From assembly GCA_963722585.1 (NCBI GenBank), contig CAVRNU010000005.1, forward strand, positions 1 to 64,000: 64,000 bases of DNA. Direction: 5' to 3'. Under the pieces are notes generated by a model. It was given only the letters and a program-made list of their open reading frames with translations, was not told the DNA's origin and ran no database searches. The translations under genes were made by a program, and so were the position numbers. Origin of the DNA: KBS-96 sp963722585. Lineage in GTDB: Bacteria; Acidobacteriota; Terriglobia; Bryobacterales; Bryobacteraceae. Positions 52,739 through 62,212 of the stretch are shown piece after piece. Positions within the stretch are counted from its first letter, which is position 1; each line of letters begins with the position of its first letter.

Positions 52739-53203
52739 TTAAGAGCCGCGTGACACGTAACCGATCGGCATGTGCTCGATCACCTCCGACGGGTGGAGTC
52801 TGCGTTGGTCCAGATAGACCACAGCCTCGTTATAGCGCTGCAACTGAATGCGGTAGAAATCAATGACTGTATGGAGCAAAGCGCCAAGCCCGCACCACTG
52901 TCGCAACAACGCCACGGCTTGCGGGAAGCTCACCCAGTGATAGAGTTCGGCGAAACGAATGACATCGCCGCCACGGCCGCAGCCGTAGCAGTAGAACAGG
53001 CGCTTGTTGAGATCCAGCAGGAAGCTGGGCTTGTGATCAGTGTGCAGCGGACACAACCCCATCCATCGGCCACCACTGAGCGCTCGCAGCGCATCGCCCC
53101 GGAAACGGTATCGGCTGCGGGAGGTAGCCACCGAATGGCAGCTTGTCTGTGCGGAAATGATTTTCGGGTTAAAATGTAGTTCTCGATGAGAGAACAGACG
53201 CAA
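52739..53203 (-). pseudogene. Truncated CHC2-zinc-finger DNA primase-like protein
   Basis: Only the N-terminal zinc-finger part of a mobile-element-type DnaG-like primase is left. CHC2 ligands are visible in MGLCPLHTDHKPSF (Cys, His) and LFYCYGCGRGGDVIRFAE (two Cys), followed by the helical link VSFPQAVALLRQWCGLG and LHPSEVIEHMPIGY. The toprim catalytic domain that should follow is missing; the frame stops after VSRGS. It lies beside tRNA-Gly and the integrase, so it may be part of an old integrated element. The hairpin GCGGCT-TAAG-AGCCGC overlaps its stop. Confidence 0.72.
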
Positions 53204-53362
53204 GGCGGCTGTGAAATCCGCACGTTCTCACCCAGTCCGTGCTGTCCCTTATCTGTTTTATCATTACAAAAGGTGAAAACAGGTAGACAACAGAGATGGG
53301 ATGGACAGCGCAGCAGAATCGGAAGTCCTGTTGAATGAGCTAAGCACAAGGAATAACAACAA

Positions 53363-53437
<75 letters not shown>

Positions 53438-53527
53438 TGTTTTCAATGACTTGGGAAGAACCGAAAAACACGCGTTACTCCGTTTACTCCGTTTTCTTTC
53501 CAACCCTCGCCTGAATCGCGGGTTTCA

Positions 53528-54637
53528 CTACTGAATCACCTCAGATTCGAGGCGCTTCACTGCTTCACTCTTCTGCTCGAGATCGCTGAGCGAATAGACC
53601 TCCATACTGACGCCCAGACCGTGCCCGCGCTGGTCGGCGGAGACCTTGTCATCGATCTTGGCTTTCCGGGACAGGCTGGCGTTTGTTCGACGGAGAACCT
53701 GGAATGTGGCCCACTCCAGTCCAATGATCTCCAGCTTCGGCCGCATGTGCCGATTCCAGAGATTGTCGCGGCTGAGCGGCGTGTTACGCTCCGTCGGAAA
53801 CAGATACGCCTCCGGGCTGACGTTCAACAGCAAGCTTCTCCAAACCGCGATCTCCATTGCGGTGCCAGGCGAGAGAGCAACCTTTCTTGCCGTGCGTCGG
53901 CCCTTCCGACCCTTTGGCGTATCGAGCGTCCCCTTATACACTCGCTGTTCGACGGCGACGTGATCGTCGAAAACGTTACAGAGCCGCAGCGCCAGGATCT
54001 CGCCGGGACGTAAGCCCTCAAAAATTGCCAGGCGAAAGATCAACCGCTCACGAAGATCGAAAACGCCTAATGCTTGGCGAATCTCAGCTGGAATCAACAC
54101 GCGTTTTTCCCCATCCGGCTTACATGCCGGAGTGAAGAGGGCGGCTGCCGGATTAAAGGGCACAATACCGTCGCTCACCGCCATCTTGAAAATGGAATTG
54201 AGATCCCATCTCAGGTGATCGACGGTGCTGCGGGATGCCGTGGGCGCCTTCTGATCCAGAAAGGCCTGCATCTGCTCACGGGTAATCTGTTGCAGAAGAC
54301 GGTCTCCCAACGGGGGCAGGAGATGGTAAGTCATTCGGGGCTCAGTGGTCACACGAGTAGACTCCTTCCATTTGCGGCGAACTACCGGAAGAAAGATTTC
54401 CTCCAAGTAGACCCTGAAAGTGTAGATGGGCTTTTGCGATTGGCCGGCGACCTCGTTGAACGGTTTGAGAATGACCGCTAATCGGGCCTCGGCTTCGCTC
54501 TTTGGCATGTCGGTGCAGCGGCCAAGAACTTTGGACTTCTTCTGTCCCTGCTCCCACCACTGTGCGACCCAGACTTTCTGGCGACCGTGCTTGCGCGGAC
54601 GGACGCTGCCTTTTTGAAATCGTTTGCGACGCATCAA
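53528..54637 (-). CDS. Tyrosine recombinase (phage-type integrase)
   Basis: A 369-residue site-specific recombinase. The N-terminal DNA-binding SAM-like part (YTFRVYLEEIFLPVVRRKWK, REQMQAFLDQKAPTASRSTV) is followed by the catalytic domain: first Arg in EGLRPGEILALRL, RR in TFQVLRRTNASLSRK (Gln replaces the usual His of HxxR, as in many acidobacterial members), GHGLGVSMEVY carrying His and the nucleophile Tyr. It ends 90 bases from the 3' end of tRNA-Gly and reads toward it, the usual arrangement for integration at a tRNA. The gene seems intact. Confidence 0.88.
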   Translation of the reverse strand: MMRRKRFQKGSVRPRKHGRQKVWVAQWWEQGQKKSKVLGRCTDMPKSEAEARLAVILKPFNEVAGQSQKPIYTFRVYLEEIFLPVVRRKWKESTRVTTEPRMTYHLLPPLGDRLLQQITREQMQAFLDQKAPTASRSTVDHLRWDLNSIFKMAVSDGIVPFNPAAALFTPACKPDGEKRVLIPAEIRQALGVFDLRERLIFRLAIFEGLRPGEILALRLCNVFDDHVAVEQRVYKGTLDTPKGRKGRRTARKVALSPGTAMEIAVWRSLLLNVSPEAYLFPTERNTPLSRDNLWNRHMRPKLEIIGLEWATFQVLRRTNASLSRKAKIDDKVSADQRGHGLGVSMEVYSLSDLEQKSEAVKRLESEVIQ

Positions 54638-54686
54638 GGATTACCTTTCTTGCGTCCACAACGATGCATTCTGACATGCCGTCATC

Positions 54687-54881
54687 TTACCTGGCCTTGT
54701 TTGCTTCAAGCCATTGCTGAAGCCATTCGCGGCGGACCACCTTGCGCCGGCCCATTGGTAGATGCATCAGCCGAGGCAGGCCCCGGAGGTTGCCTCGCAG
54801 CGCGTTTTGCACGTGAGCCTTCGAACAGCGAAGGACCTTCGCCACTTCGTCGATGGTCAGGATGTCTGCTGAGTTTTCCAT
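54687..54881 (-). CDS. Excisionase-like HTH DNA-binding protein
   Basis: A 64-residue MerR/HTH_17-type protein: ADILTIDEVAKVLRCSKAHV followed by PMGRRKVVRREWLQQWLEAN, the pattern of AlpA/Xis-type excisionase proteins. It lies 50 bases upstream of the recombinase gene on the same strand, consistent with a recombination directionality factor or element regulator. No good alternative start exists. Confidence 0.82.
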   Translation of the reverse strand: MENSADILTIDEVAKVLRCSKAHVQNALRGNLRGLPRLMHLPMGRRKVVRREWLQQWLEANKAR

Positions 54882-54954
54882 GTTCTCCTCTCACCCTGTA
54901 AGCCGTGGCAGGCGCAGTTCGTGACTGAGGTGCTGAACTGAGAGCAGGAAAAAC

Positions 54955-55084
54955 GTTCGGCATTCTAGGGGCGCACGTTATTCACAAAGAGCATTGGAAA
55001 ATGGCCGGGCCTTTCGGCAAACTCGGGGCGCTTTGGAGACAGTTATTCGGCATTCTGGGGGCGGAAGTTCGGCATTCTAGGGGC
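54955..55084. repeat. Three direct repeats TTCGGCATTCTRGGGGC (IS21-end-like)
   Basis: Three copies of a 17-18 base unit lie at 54955-54972, 55046-55062 and 55067-55084. Multiple spaced terminal repeats are typical of IS21-family ends, which bind the IstA transposase, so this is probably the trace of one. No istA or istB gene is left in the window. The whole 350-base spacer has no other recognisable gene. Confidence 0.55.
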
Positions 55085-55232
55085 ATATATAATCCTGACG
55101 GTTCCTGTACCTAATCCTCTAGTCGGCTTGTGGATTTGTGGATTACCGTCCCCAGAGGCAATCCGCGCGCCGCCAGGCGGGAAAAGTTTGGGATGGGTCA
55201 TAGATGCTTGACGTCAGCGTCAAACAAGAAAC

Positions 55233-55934
55233 ATGAATCAAGCGCGCCTCATCATCCCCGACGTTCACCACAAACTGCAGCTCGTTGAGAAAGTCCGAAC
55301 GAATCACTTAGGTACGCCGGCCATTTTCTTGGGCGATTACTTCGACGACTTCGAGGACACTGTTGACGACATGAAGGCGACGTGTCGTTGGCTTAAAAAG
55401 GTCCTTGAAAACAGCGATGATGAATTTCTTTTGGGCAATCACTGCTTCGCCTATGTGTCCTATGAGCTTGGCCTGCGTTGGGGCTTTTGTACGGGATGGC
55501 GAGCCGACAAGCAGCAAGTGTTTCATGAGTACTTTTCGAAAGACACACTGCTGGATCGAGGTTCATGGCTCACGCGATGTCAGGGCTGGCTCATAAGCCA
55601 TGCGGGTCTTTCAAACGATCTTTATAGATCATTCCGCAAACGCAGAACGATTGATGAAATCGTCCAATGGGTGGCTGATGCTGAAGCCGCGCTGAGAGCT
55701 GGAGTACAACATCCGGCGTTCTTGGCCGGAGTAGATCGTGGCGGCAGTCAGAAATCCGGCGGCATTCTTTGGTGCGACTGGGAACGATTCAAGCCGATAC
55801 CCGGCATTCGCCAGGTTGTGGGACATACTCCGGGCGCAGAGGTCCGCTTCAGGAAGAACGACGTGTGTCTCGATACCCATCTGCGCCACTATGGTCTACT
55901 TGAGGACGGGAAATTGACGATTCTAGAGCCGTAA
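55233..55934 (+). CDS. Calcineurin-like metallophosphoesterase
   Basis: A 233-residue metallophosphoesterase. Metal and catalytic motifs in order: IPDVHH (DxH), FLGDYFDDF (GDxxD), LGNHC (GNH with Cys instead of the usual Asp/Glu), ISHAG and VGHTPG. It is in the PPP/Ser-Thr phosphatase-like class of small bacterial enzymes and could act on phosphoproteins, Ap4A or other phosphoesters. It sits to the right of the recombinase, in an accessory stretch. Confidence 0.85.
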   Translation: MNQARLIIPDVHHKLQLVEKVRTNHLGTPAIFLGDYFDDFEDTVDDMKATCRWLKKVLENSDDEFLLGNHCFAYVSYELGLRWGFCTGWRADKQQVFHEYFSKDTLLDRGSWLTRCQGWLISHAGLSNDLYRSFRKRRTIDEIVQWVADAEAALRAGVQHPAFLAGVDRGGSQKSGGILWCDWERFKPIPGIRQVVGHTPGAEVRFRKNDVCLDTHLRHYGLLEDGKLTILEP

Positions 55935-56213
55935 GATCGCCCGCAAGGGAGCGGCGCGTAGAAGAGTCAATTTTCATATGCCAGTACTCATCCTCGGTCC
56001 GGTGCGGTTTCTGGTTTCGGCTCAGCCGCGTCTGAACGCGGAGCCGCTGCCGGCTGGTTCACTTTCTATGACTAGCGCGTCATACGGCAATTTGAAAGTC
56101 GACGAGTGATAGATCTACCCTTCGCGACTACACAGGTTCTTAATCGCCGACCGTCCGGAAAATAGGGGACGAAAACAACTGCATTGCATTCAGCCGAAGT
56201 GTGTTCTTTAGCA

Positions 56214-56469
56214 GCGAGGTGGTGAAACACAGCTATTGCCACTGGACGGCACGTGATTGCAGCGACTAATCGCAATTTGAGCGATGACGTACGCGCGGGA
56301 AAGTTCTATTAGGAGCTGCATCACCGGCTGGATGTCGTGACACTGGAATCGCCGCCGCTGGGCTAGCGCAAGGAGCACGTTCTGTTACTTGCACGGTATT
56401 TCTGGAACTCACGGCCACCCAAAGCAAACCTACGGTGTGAGGGCTTCGAGGACCTGGGGCCTCTGTGCC
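56214..56469 (+). pseudogene. Sigma-54-dependent activator (NtrC-type AAA+) remnant
   Basis: With one frame change and in-frame stops, the DNA reads RGGETQLLPLDGT, IAATNRNLSDDVRAGKF, ELHHRLDVVTLESPPL and RKEHVLLLARYF. This is the sensor-1/arginine-finger region of the sigma-54 interaction domain (family pattern V-AATN-L-V-G-FR-DLYYRL-V-LPPLRER-ED-LA-F). The Walker motifs and the C-terminal HTH are gone, so it is dead. The rest of the spacer from 55935 to 56601 shows no other feature. Confidence 0.72.
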
Positions 56470-56601
56470 CTGCCTGAGCTCGTTATAAACTAAACAGCCG
56501 GGAGGTCAGCCGCTGCCGTGCTTACCCGAATCGAGTTAGCCGAACCGAAAAACTGCTTCGTAATAGCGCTACGCACCCTGCGGTGATGGGTAGCGGAGTG
56601 G

Positions 56602-57198
56602 ATGTACATGGGACGAAAGCAGCAACAAAGCCTGAACCGCTCAGCTCCAATCCCAGGGCTCCTCGAGGTTCTTGAAAAATCGACCAACGGCGGCCACGAC
56701 TCCTTCGACCGCCTCTTCACCCTGATCTACAACGACTTCCGTAGCCTTGCGAGGAGTTATCTCGCCCGCGAAGCGCATGCTGGCATACTGCAGGCGACCG
56801 CTTTGGTAAACGAAGCCTATCTCCGGCTCGCCGAGCAACAACAAGTCGATTGGAAGAATCGCAGCCATCTGCTTGCGGTCGGCGCCGTCGCGATGCGACG
56901 CATCCTGGTGAACCATGCCATCGCAGCCAAGCGCCAGAAGCGCGGAGGCGCGGCGGCCAGAGTCACACTGACCGAGGATCTCATCGGCACCGAGCAGAAC
57001 CTTGACGTGCTTGCCGTGGATCAGGCTATCGACGCTCTGGCGAAACTGGACGGGGGCCACGCCAAACTTGTCGAATTGCGTTTCTTTGGCGGCTTGAGTG
57101 TTCCCGAAGTGGCCGGCGTTCTCGGCGTGAGCGTCAGCACCGTCGAGAAAGACTGGAGGTTCTGCAGTGCGTGGCTCAAAAACGCGCTCCGGCCTTAA
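56602..57198 (+). CDS. ECF-type RNA polymerase sigma factor (TIGR02999-like)
   Basis: A 198-residue sigma factor of the ECF type seen mainly in Acidobacteria and Planctomycetes. Region 2 is DSFDRLFTLIYNDFRSLARS, LVNEAYLRLAEQQQVDWKNR, ending HAIAAKRQKRGGAARV-like; region 4 is FGGLSVPEVAGVLGVSVSTV followed by EKDWRFCSAWLKNAL. No anti-sigma gene is adjacent; instead the next gene overlaps it by 32 bases and encodes a Ser/Thr kinase, a known neighbour pairing for this type. The kinase may regulate the sigma factor by phosphorylation (inference). Confidence 0.9.
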   Translation: MYMGRKQQQSLNRSAPIPGLLEVLEKSTNGGHDSFDRLFTLIYNDFRSLARSYLAREAHAGILQATALVNEAYLRLAEQQQVDWKNRSHLLAVGAVAMRRILVNHAIAAKRQKRGGAAARVTLTEDLIGTEQNLDVLAVDQAIDALAKLDGGHAKLVELRFFGGLSVPEVAGVLGVSVSTVEKDWRFCSAWLKNALRP

Positions 57199-60013
57199 CG
57201 CGATAACCGATCCTGCTGTCTACAAGCGAGTAGCGGAGCTCTTCTCGCAAGCAGCCGAATTGCCGGTACAAGAACAAGCCGCCTTCCTTCGAGATAAATG
57301 CGGCAGTGATACCAATTTACTCCGGCTGATAGAAAACCTTGTGCAGGAAGACCGGGAGGGAACGATTGAGCCGGAGCTCGCGGCAGATGGCTCGACACCG
57401 GTCATTCACGAAGATCTTAGCGGACGAACCTTATCGCATTACCACATCGTTCGGCCGATGGGAGCTGGCGGAATGGGAGTCGTTTATCGCGCAACGGAGA
57501 CGCGGCTGCGGCGCACCGTCGCGCTGAAATTTCTTCCGCCGTTTTTCAGAGACGATTCCCTCAGCCGCGAGCGTTTTATCCGTGAAGCGCGCGTGATCGC
57601 CTCCATCGATCATCAGAACGTGTGTCCAGTCTACGAAATCGAGGAAGCGGATGGATTCATCTTTATCGTGATGGCCTGTCTCGAGGGCACGTCGCTCGAG
57701 GAAAAGATTCGAACCGGACCGATTCCTGTGAAGCAGGCCATCGGCATCGCACTCCAGGCCGCGTATGGTCTGCAGGCGGCCCACGGTAAAGGTGTCGTGC
57801 ATCGCGATATCAAGCCAGCGAATTTGATGCTGGTCGACACAGAAGCCGCCGAGCCCCTGGTTCGCATTCTCGATTTCGGAATCGCGCAATGGACCGAAAA
57901 GACCGTTCTGACTCAGGAGGGTTTAAGGATCGGGACGGCGCTGTATATGGCGCCGGAACAGGTCGCCGGATCGCGGGTAGATCATCGCGCCGATATCTGG
58001 TCGCTCGGCGTCGTGCTTTACCAGATGCTCTCGGGCCGAGTGCCGTTTGAGGGAAGCACATTGCGCGAAACGCTCGCGGCTATTGCAGGCCCGCAGGCGG
58101 TGGACCTCAGGCCGATTCGTGAGGCGGCGCCTCCGGAAGTCGTTTCGATCCTGCGGAAGATGCTCGAGAAAGAGCCTGCGAAACGGTATCAAACAATTAG
58201 CGCGTTGATCTCCGACCTGGAGAGTGTCCAGCACACAGCTTCTCCCGGCCTGATCGCTCGTCTCGCGCAAGGCGCCGCACTCCACAGGGTGGCGGGAATC
58301 GTCGCGATCGCCGGGCTGATCGCTCTCTCGATCTTCTTACTTGTTCATTACAACGGACCGCACGCAGTAGATACGTTGAGAGTCGTTCCGTTTACCTACT
58401 ATCCCGGCTACCAGGAAGACCCAGAGATTTCGCCCGACGGCAAGGAGATCGCATTTGTAGGGCAAGGAAAGGATGGCAACAGTCCGCTTGAAGTCTACGT
58501 GCAACTCATCGGATCAACAGATCCTTTGCGCCTCACGCGCTTGCCTGCTGGCTCCGCCGATCGGTCACCGGTTTGGGATCCGAGCGCAACCAGGATCGCG
58601 TTTCTTCGAACGCGGACCGATGAGCGCTTCGCGAGGATTCTGATGATATCGGCGCTGGGCGGTGACGAAACGGATCTGGGCATGGACAAAGTTGCCGGCG
58701 GAGGAGTCGCTTGGAACCCGAACGGGCGCACACTGGCATTCGCTCGTTCGGTTGAAAAGGACCAGAGCGCCATTTTCGAATTATCTTTTTCTGACCACAA
58801 GGTTCGTCAGCGATCTTTTCCAGCACCCGGTCAAACCGATTGCTGTCCGGTCTACGATCCGAGCGGCACTCGATTAGCTTTCAAGCGTAATGAAGTGGAA
58901 ATCGTTGTGATCGGCCCCGGCCACGACGCCGTACGAGCACTTCCAACGCGAGCCTCGTGGGCTGGACTCACCTGGACAGCCGACGGCCGCGCGCTTGTGT
59001 ATTCCTGGTTTGGGAGATTAGCGGAGGTCGATCCTGTCCGCAGCTCGGTTACAAACCCTGCTGCCGCTACGGCACTAGGGCCCGACATCAGCGGCATCAC
59101 GATTCGCGGAAACCGGATGGCATATGTGCACTGGGCGCTTGAGCACAGCATTTGGCAGTTCACCTTGCATCGAACTGGCGACGGACGAACACCGGAGATC
59201 TCGGCTGAGCCGGGAGTGCAGCTGATTGCGTCCACGATGCGCGAAGATACGCCTCAGTTCTCCCCAGACGGACAGTGGATTGCGTTTTCATCAGACCGCG
59301 CAGGCTCTACCGATATCTGGGTCGGACGAATCGACGGCTCCGGCCTGCGGCGGTTGACATTTCTCGAGGGGTTCGCGGGAACGCCGCGCTGGTCTCCCGA
59401 TGGAGAGTGGATCGCCTTTGACTTGCGGCCGCCATCCTCGCAACCCGACATTTGGCTTGTCCGGGTTGCAGGAGGAGAGACTCGCAAGCTCGCCACGAAT
59501 ACAGGGGGCGCCGATCTACCGAGCTGGTCGAACGACGGCCGCTGGATCTATTTCCATGGCCGATCGGACGATCAGATCTGGAAGGTTCCAAGCGAGGGCG
59601 GTAAGCCTGTTCCGCTTACCCGCCACGGAGGAGCCGAAGGCTTTGAATCCATGGATGGCAGGTCTCTCTATTATTCCAAGACCCAGCAACATTTGGGAAT
59701 CTGGAGAATCGACCTGAGCAACGGAAACGAAGCGCCGGTTCCCGAATTGTCGGGAACCGGAGACTACCGGCAATGGGCGGTGGGCAGGACCGGCATCTTC
59801 TTTGTGCCGAATGACGAGGCGTTCAGCAAGGATGCGGCTGTCCGGTTTTTCGATTTCGCCACCCGGAGAATCGCTCGGGTAGCCACGGTGGGCAAACTCG
59901 TTACCGTCGGCCCCGGCGCGCTCGCAGTATCACGCGATGAAAAATCATTGTTGTACGTCCACGTGGACCGCGACAACCGCAATATTATGCTGGTTGAGAA
60001 TTTTAAACACTGA
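57167..60013 (+). CDS. Ser/Thr protein kinase with PD40/WD40-like propeller
   Basis: A 948-residue Hanks-type kinase. Motifs are GAGGMGVVYRA (glycine-rich loop), VALKF (Lys), HRDIKPANL (catalytic loop), LDFGIAQW (DFG) and MAPEQVAGS (APE); YSLGVVLYQML-like in this protein is WSLGVVLYQMLSGRVPFEG. A membrane segment (VAGIVAIAGLIALSIFLLV, about residue 380) leads to a C-terminal beta-propeller of PD40 repeats with FSPDGQWIAFSSDR, WSPDGEWIAFD and related units. It is a transmembrane kinase with an extracellular sensor domain. The start is GTG, overlapping the sigma gene end. Confidence 0.92.
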   Translation: MRGSKTRSGLNAITDPAVYKRVAELFSQAAELPVQEQAAFLRDKCGSDTNLLRLIENLVQEDREGTIEPELAADGSTPVIHEDLSGRTLSHYHIVRPMGAGGMGVVYRATETRLRRTVALKFLPPFFRDDSLSRERFIREARVIASIDHQNVCPVYEIEEADGFIFIVMACLEGTSLEEKIRTGPIPVKQAIGIALQAAYGLQAAHGKGVVHRDIKPANLMLVDTEAAEPLVRILDFGIAQWTEKTVLTQEGLRIGTALYMAPEQVAGSRVDHRADIWSLGVVLYQMLSGRVPFEGSTLRETLAAIAGPQAVDLRPIREAAPPEVVSILRKMLEKEPAKRYQTISALISDLESVQHTASPGLIARLAQGAALHRVAGIVAIAGLIALSIFLLVHYNGPHAVDTLRVVPFTYYPGYQEDPEISPDGKEIAFVGQGKDGNSPLEVYVQLIGSTDPLRLTRLPAGSADRSPVWDPSATRIAFLRTRTDERFARILMISALGGDETDLGMDKVAGGGVAWNPNGRTLAFARSVEKDQSAIFELSFSDHKVRQRSFPAPGQTDCCPVYDPSGTRLAFKRNEVEIVVIGPGHDAVRALPTRASWAGLTWTADGRALVYSWFGRLAEVDPVRSSVTNPAAATALGPDISGITIRGNRMAYVHWALEHSIWQFTLHRTGDGRTPEISAEPGVQLIASTMREDTPQFSPDGQWIAFSSDRAGSTDIWVGRIDGSGLRRLTFLEGFAGTPRWSPDGEWIAFDLRPPSSQPDIWLVRVAGGETRKLATNTGGADLPSWSNDGRWIYFHGRSDDQIWKVPSEGGKPVPLTRHGGAEGFESMDGRSLYYSKTQQHLGIWRIDLSNGNEAPVPELSGTGDYRQWAVGRTGIFFVPNDEAFSKDAAVRFFDFATRRIARVATVGKLVTVGPGALAVSRDEKSLLYVHVDRDNRNIMLVENFKH

Positions 60014-60118
60014 GTGTGGGTAGAGTGATTGTCCCGCCTACGATCCGCGGCCATTGATGCCACACTTTCCCCGGCCCGACGCTCTCGCGACGAGTCAGGG
60101 ACCTGCGTTGGCAAGCGG

Positions 60119-61594
60119 CTAGTGATCGAGGACGGTGGCGGCCACGGTCGTGGTGCCGGTGTTGTTGCCAATGGTCAGCGTCACCGGCACGGCGCTGCGC
60201 GGGCCGGTCAGCCTCACCAGCTTGCCCACCGCTTGCAGGGCGTAGCTGTCGTCTCCCAGCGGCAGCAGCAGCACATCGAGCCGTACGCCGTTGATCGTGC
60301 CCACATATGCGTAATTACTATAGGGACTGTCCTGCACCGGATGGAAGGAGCCGGGCGGCAGTGTGACACTGTAGCTGCCAACGGTGAGCGTGAGAGCCTC
60401 CGTGGGCGGCGTGAGGTTCGGGCTGCCGGAGCCGAGCGTGAAGCGCGCTTCCAGATTAAAGCCGGTGAGCTTGCGTCCCTCTCGTTCACCGAGGAGAAGC
60501 CGGGTTTCGGTGGCTAGTTGCAGCTCCGCTGTAAAGGAAGAGAACGGCACCGTGGGCGTACTCCCAACGCCAAGAAGAGTGGGCGTAATCGCAATGCCCA
60601 AAGGATAGGTGCCCACCTGCACCGTGGTGGTCACGGTGTTGGTGCCGGTGTCGATCACCGACACGTTGCTATCGGCGAGATTCACCACATAGGCGAATTG
60701 GCCGTTGGGTGTAAACGCCACGCCGACAGGCGCGTCGCCCACCCGCACCCTGGTGGTCACCGTGTTGGTGCCGGTGTTGATCACCCACACGGTCGAGTCG
60801 ATATTCGGCACATAGGCGAACTGGCCGTCGGGGGTAATCGCCACGGCGCCAGGCCCGCTGGGAAACCCGCTGCCCAGCGGCACCGTGGTGGTCACGGTGT
60901 TGGTGCCGGTGTTGATCACCGACGCGCTGTGTGAGCCGACATTCGCTACATAGGCGAGCTGGCCGTTGGGGGTGATCGCCACGGCGACAGGCTGGTAGCC
61001 CACCGGCACCGTGCTGGTCACGGTGTTGGTGCCGGTGTTGATTACCGACACGGTGTTATCCCCGTAATTCGCCACATAGGCGAACTGGCCGTTGGGAGTG
61101 ATCGCCACGCCGTCAGGCCCGCTGTCAGGGCCGCCGCCCACCGGCACCGTGGTGGTCACCTTGTTGGTGCCGGTGTTGATGACAGAGACGGTGCCATCGA
61201 AGAAATTCGCCACATAGGCGAACTGGCCGTTGGGGGTGATCGCCACCGCGACAGGATCGAAGCCCACCGGCACCGTGGTGGTCACCGTGTTGGTGCCGGT
61301 GTTGATCACCGAGACGGTGTTTGAGTAATAATTATTCGTCACATAGGCGAACTGGCCGTTGGGGGTGATCGCTACGGCGGTAGGTGAGCTGCCCAATGGC
61401 ACCATGGCGGTCACCGTGTTGGTGTCGGTGTTGATCACCGACACGGTGTTATTACCGGAATTCACGACGTAGCCGAACGTCGCCGCGACCGCTTTGGGGC
61501 CAGATAACGTCAGCGCCAACAAGCAAAAACTGATTCCCCGCAGAACGGCGGCGAAAACCCCACCCCCTGCTCTGTTTGCTGCTCTGATTGTCAT
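60119..61594 (-). CDS. Seven-unit YVTN beta-propeller protein
   Basis: A 491-residue exported protein. A signal peptide (GISFCLLALTLSGPKAVAAT) precedes seven YVTN repeats of about 43 residues with core TVSVINTGTNTVTTTVPVG and VAVAITPNGQFAYVAN, enough to close a seven-bladed propeller. A non-repeat C-terminal beta domain (GVGSTPTVPFSSFTAELQLA onward, about 350-491) follows. Strong DNA-level repetition over 60610-61480 shows recent unit duplication. An AGGAGAGAAG Shine-Dalgarno precedes the ATG. Likely an envelope or extracellular protein; the ligand is unknown. Confidence 0.9.
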   Translation of the reverse strand: MTIRAANRAGGGVFAAVLRGISFCLLALTLSGPKAVAATFGYVVNSGNNTVSVINTDTNTVTAMVPLGSSPTAVAITPNGQFAYVTNNYYSNTVSVINTGTNTVTTTVPVGFDPVAVAITPNGQFAYVANFFDGTVSVINTGTNKVTTTVPVGGGPDSGPDGVAITPNGQFAYVANYGDNTVSVINTGTNTVTSTVPVGYQPVAVAITPNGQLAYVANVGSHSASVINTGTNTVTTTVPLGSGFPSGPGAVAITPDGQFAYVPNIDSTVWVINTGTNTVTTRVRVGDAPVGVAFTPNGQFAYVVNLADSNVSVIDTGTNTVTTTVQVGTYPLGIAITPTLLGVGSTPTVPFSSFTAELQLATETRLLLGEREGRKLTGFNLEARFTLGSGSPNLTPPTEALTLTVGSYSVTLPPGSFHPVQDSPYSNYAYVGTINGVRLDVLLLPLGDDSYALQAVGKLVRLTGPRSAVPVTLTIGNNTGTTTVAATVLDH

Positions 61595-62212
61595 CGTTCT
61601 TCTCTCCTGCCTTTCTCGTGCGTTTTGCCGACCCGCTTTCGGGTGTGAATTAGCCGGTCGCCTTAATACGCAACATTGGCCGCCAAAAGCCGTAACCGGC
61701 GGTCAACCTTTTTCTGGGAAGTAGGCGGCGATCGTGGGCCTTCAGAGTCGGAGGATGCCTTGAGACGCAGCCATGTTGAAACTGAGCCGGAAGCGTAAGC
61801 GCTCTAAATTAGCTCGCGTTTGGAGCCATGTGTACATTGTTCGCGAGAAAGCCATTAGCATCACAGAGCGTGGCCGACCAGAAGCCACCACGCGACCCTC
61901 GCTCGCCATGATTTACGGGTGGAATTTTCACCCGTCCGATGCAACTTCGTTTCGGGACTGAAGTGCACCACATAACGATTCGCCCCATCAGCAGGTTTGC
62001 GATGTCAATACCGCGGCTGTCGTACGCGCCGTAGCCATACACGGCGTCTTGCGGTCTGTTTGCCCCACACGCCTTTCTCTGTGAGGAGCGCTTTCAAAAT
62101 GTAATTGATTCCGTAATCACCCACATTGAGTGGCAGGGAGCAATAGTTTGTTGCAGCCAAGGGGCGGACGTCTCCAATTGCGCAATTGGGCAGGCTCGTG
62201 CCGCCCCGACTA
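61595..62212. other. Region with no recognisable gene
   Basis: No supported coding sequence. Open frames on both strands here show no domain or Shine-Dalgarno. No tRNA or repeat of the families seen elsewhere was found. It may hold decayed DNA linked to the kinase remnant that follows. Confidence 0.5.

Noticed and set aside
52732..52750. GCGGCT-TAAG-AGCCGC hairpin after the NRPS gene as a terminator
   Set aside because: No T run follows on either strand and it overlaps the stop of the primase remnant; it may be chance.
60610..61480. Regular ~130-bp repeats that could be taken for a CRISPR-like array
   Set aside because: The units are translated in one frame as YVTN repeats with a signal peptide in front; unit length and lack of unique spacers exclude CRISPR. 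No cas genes are present.
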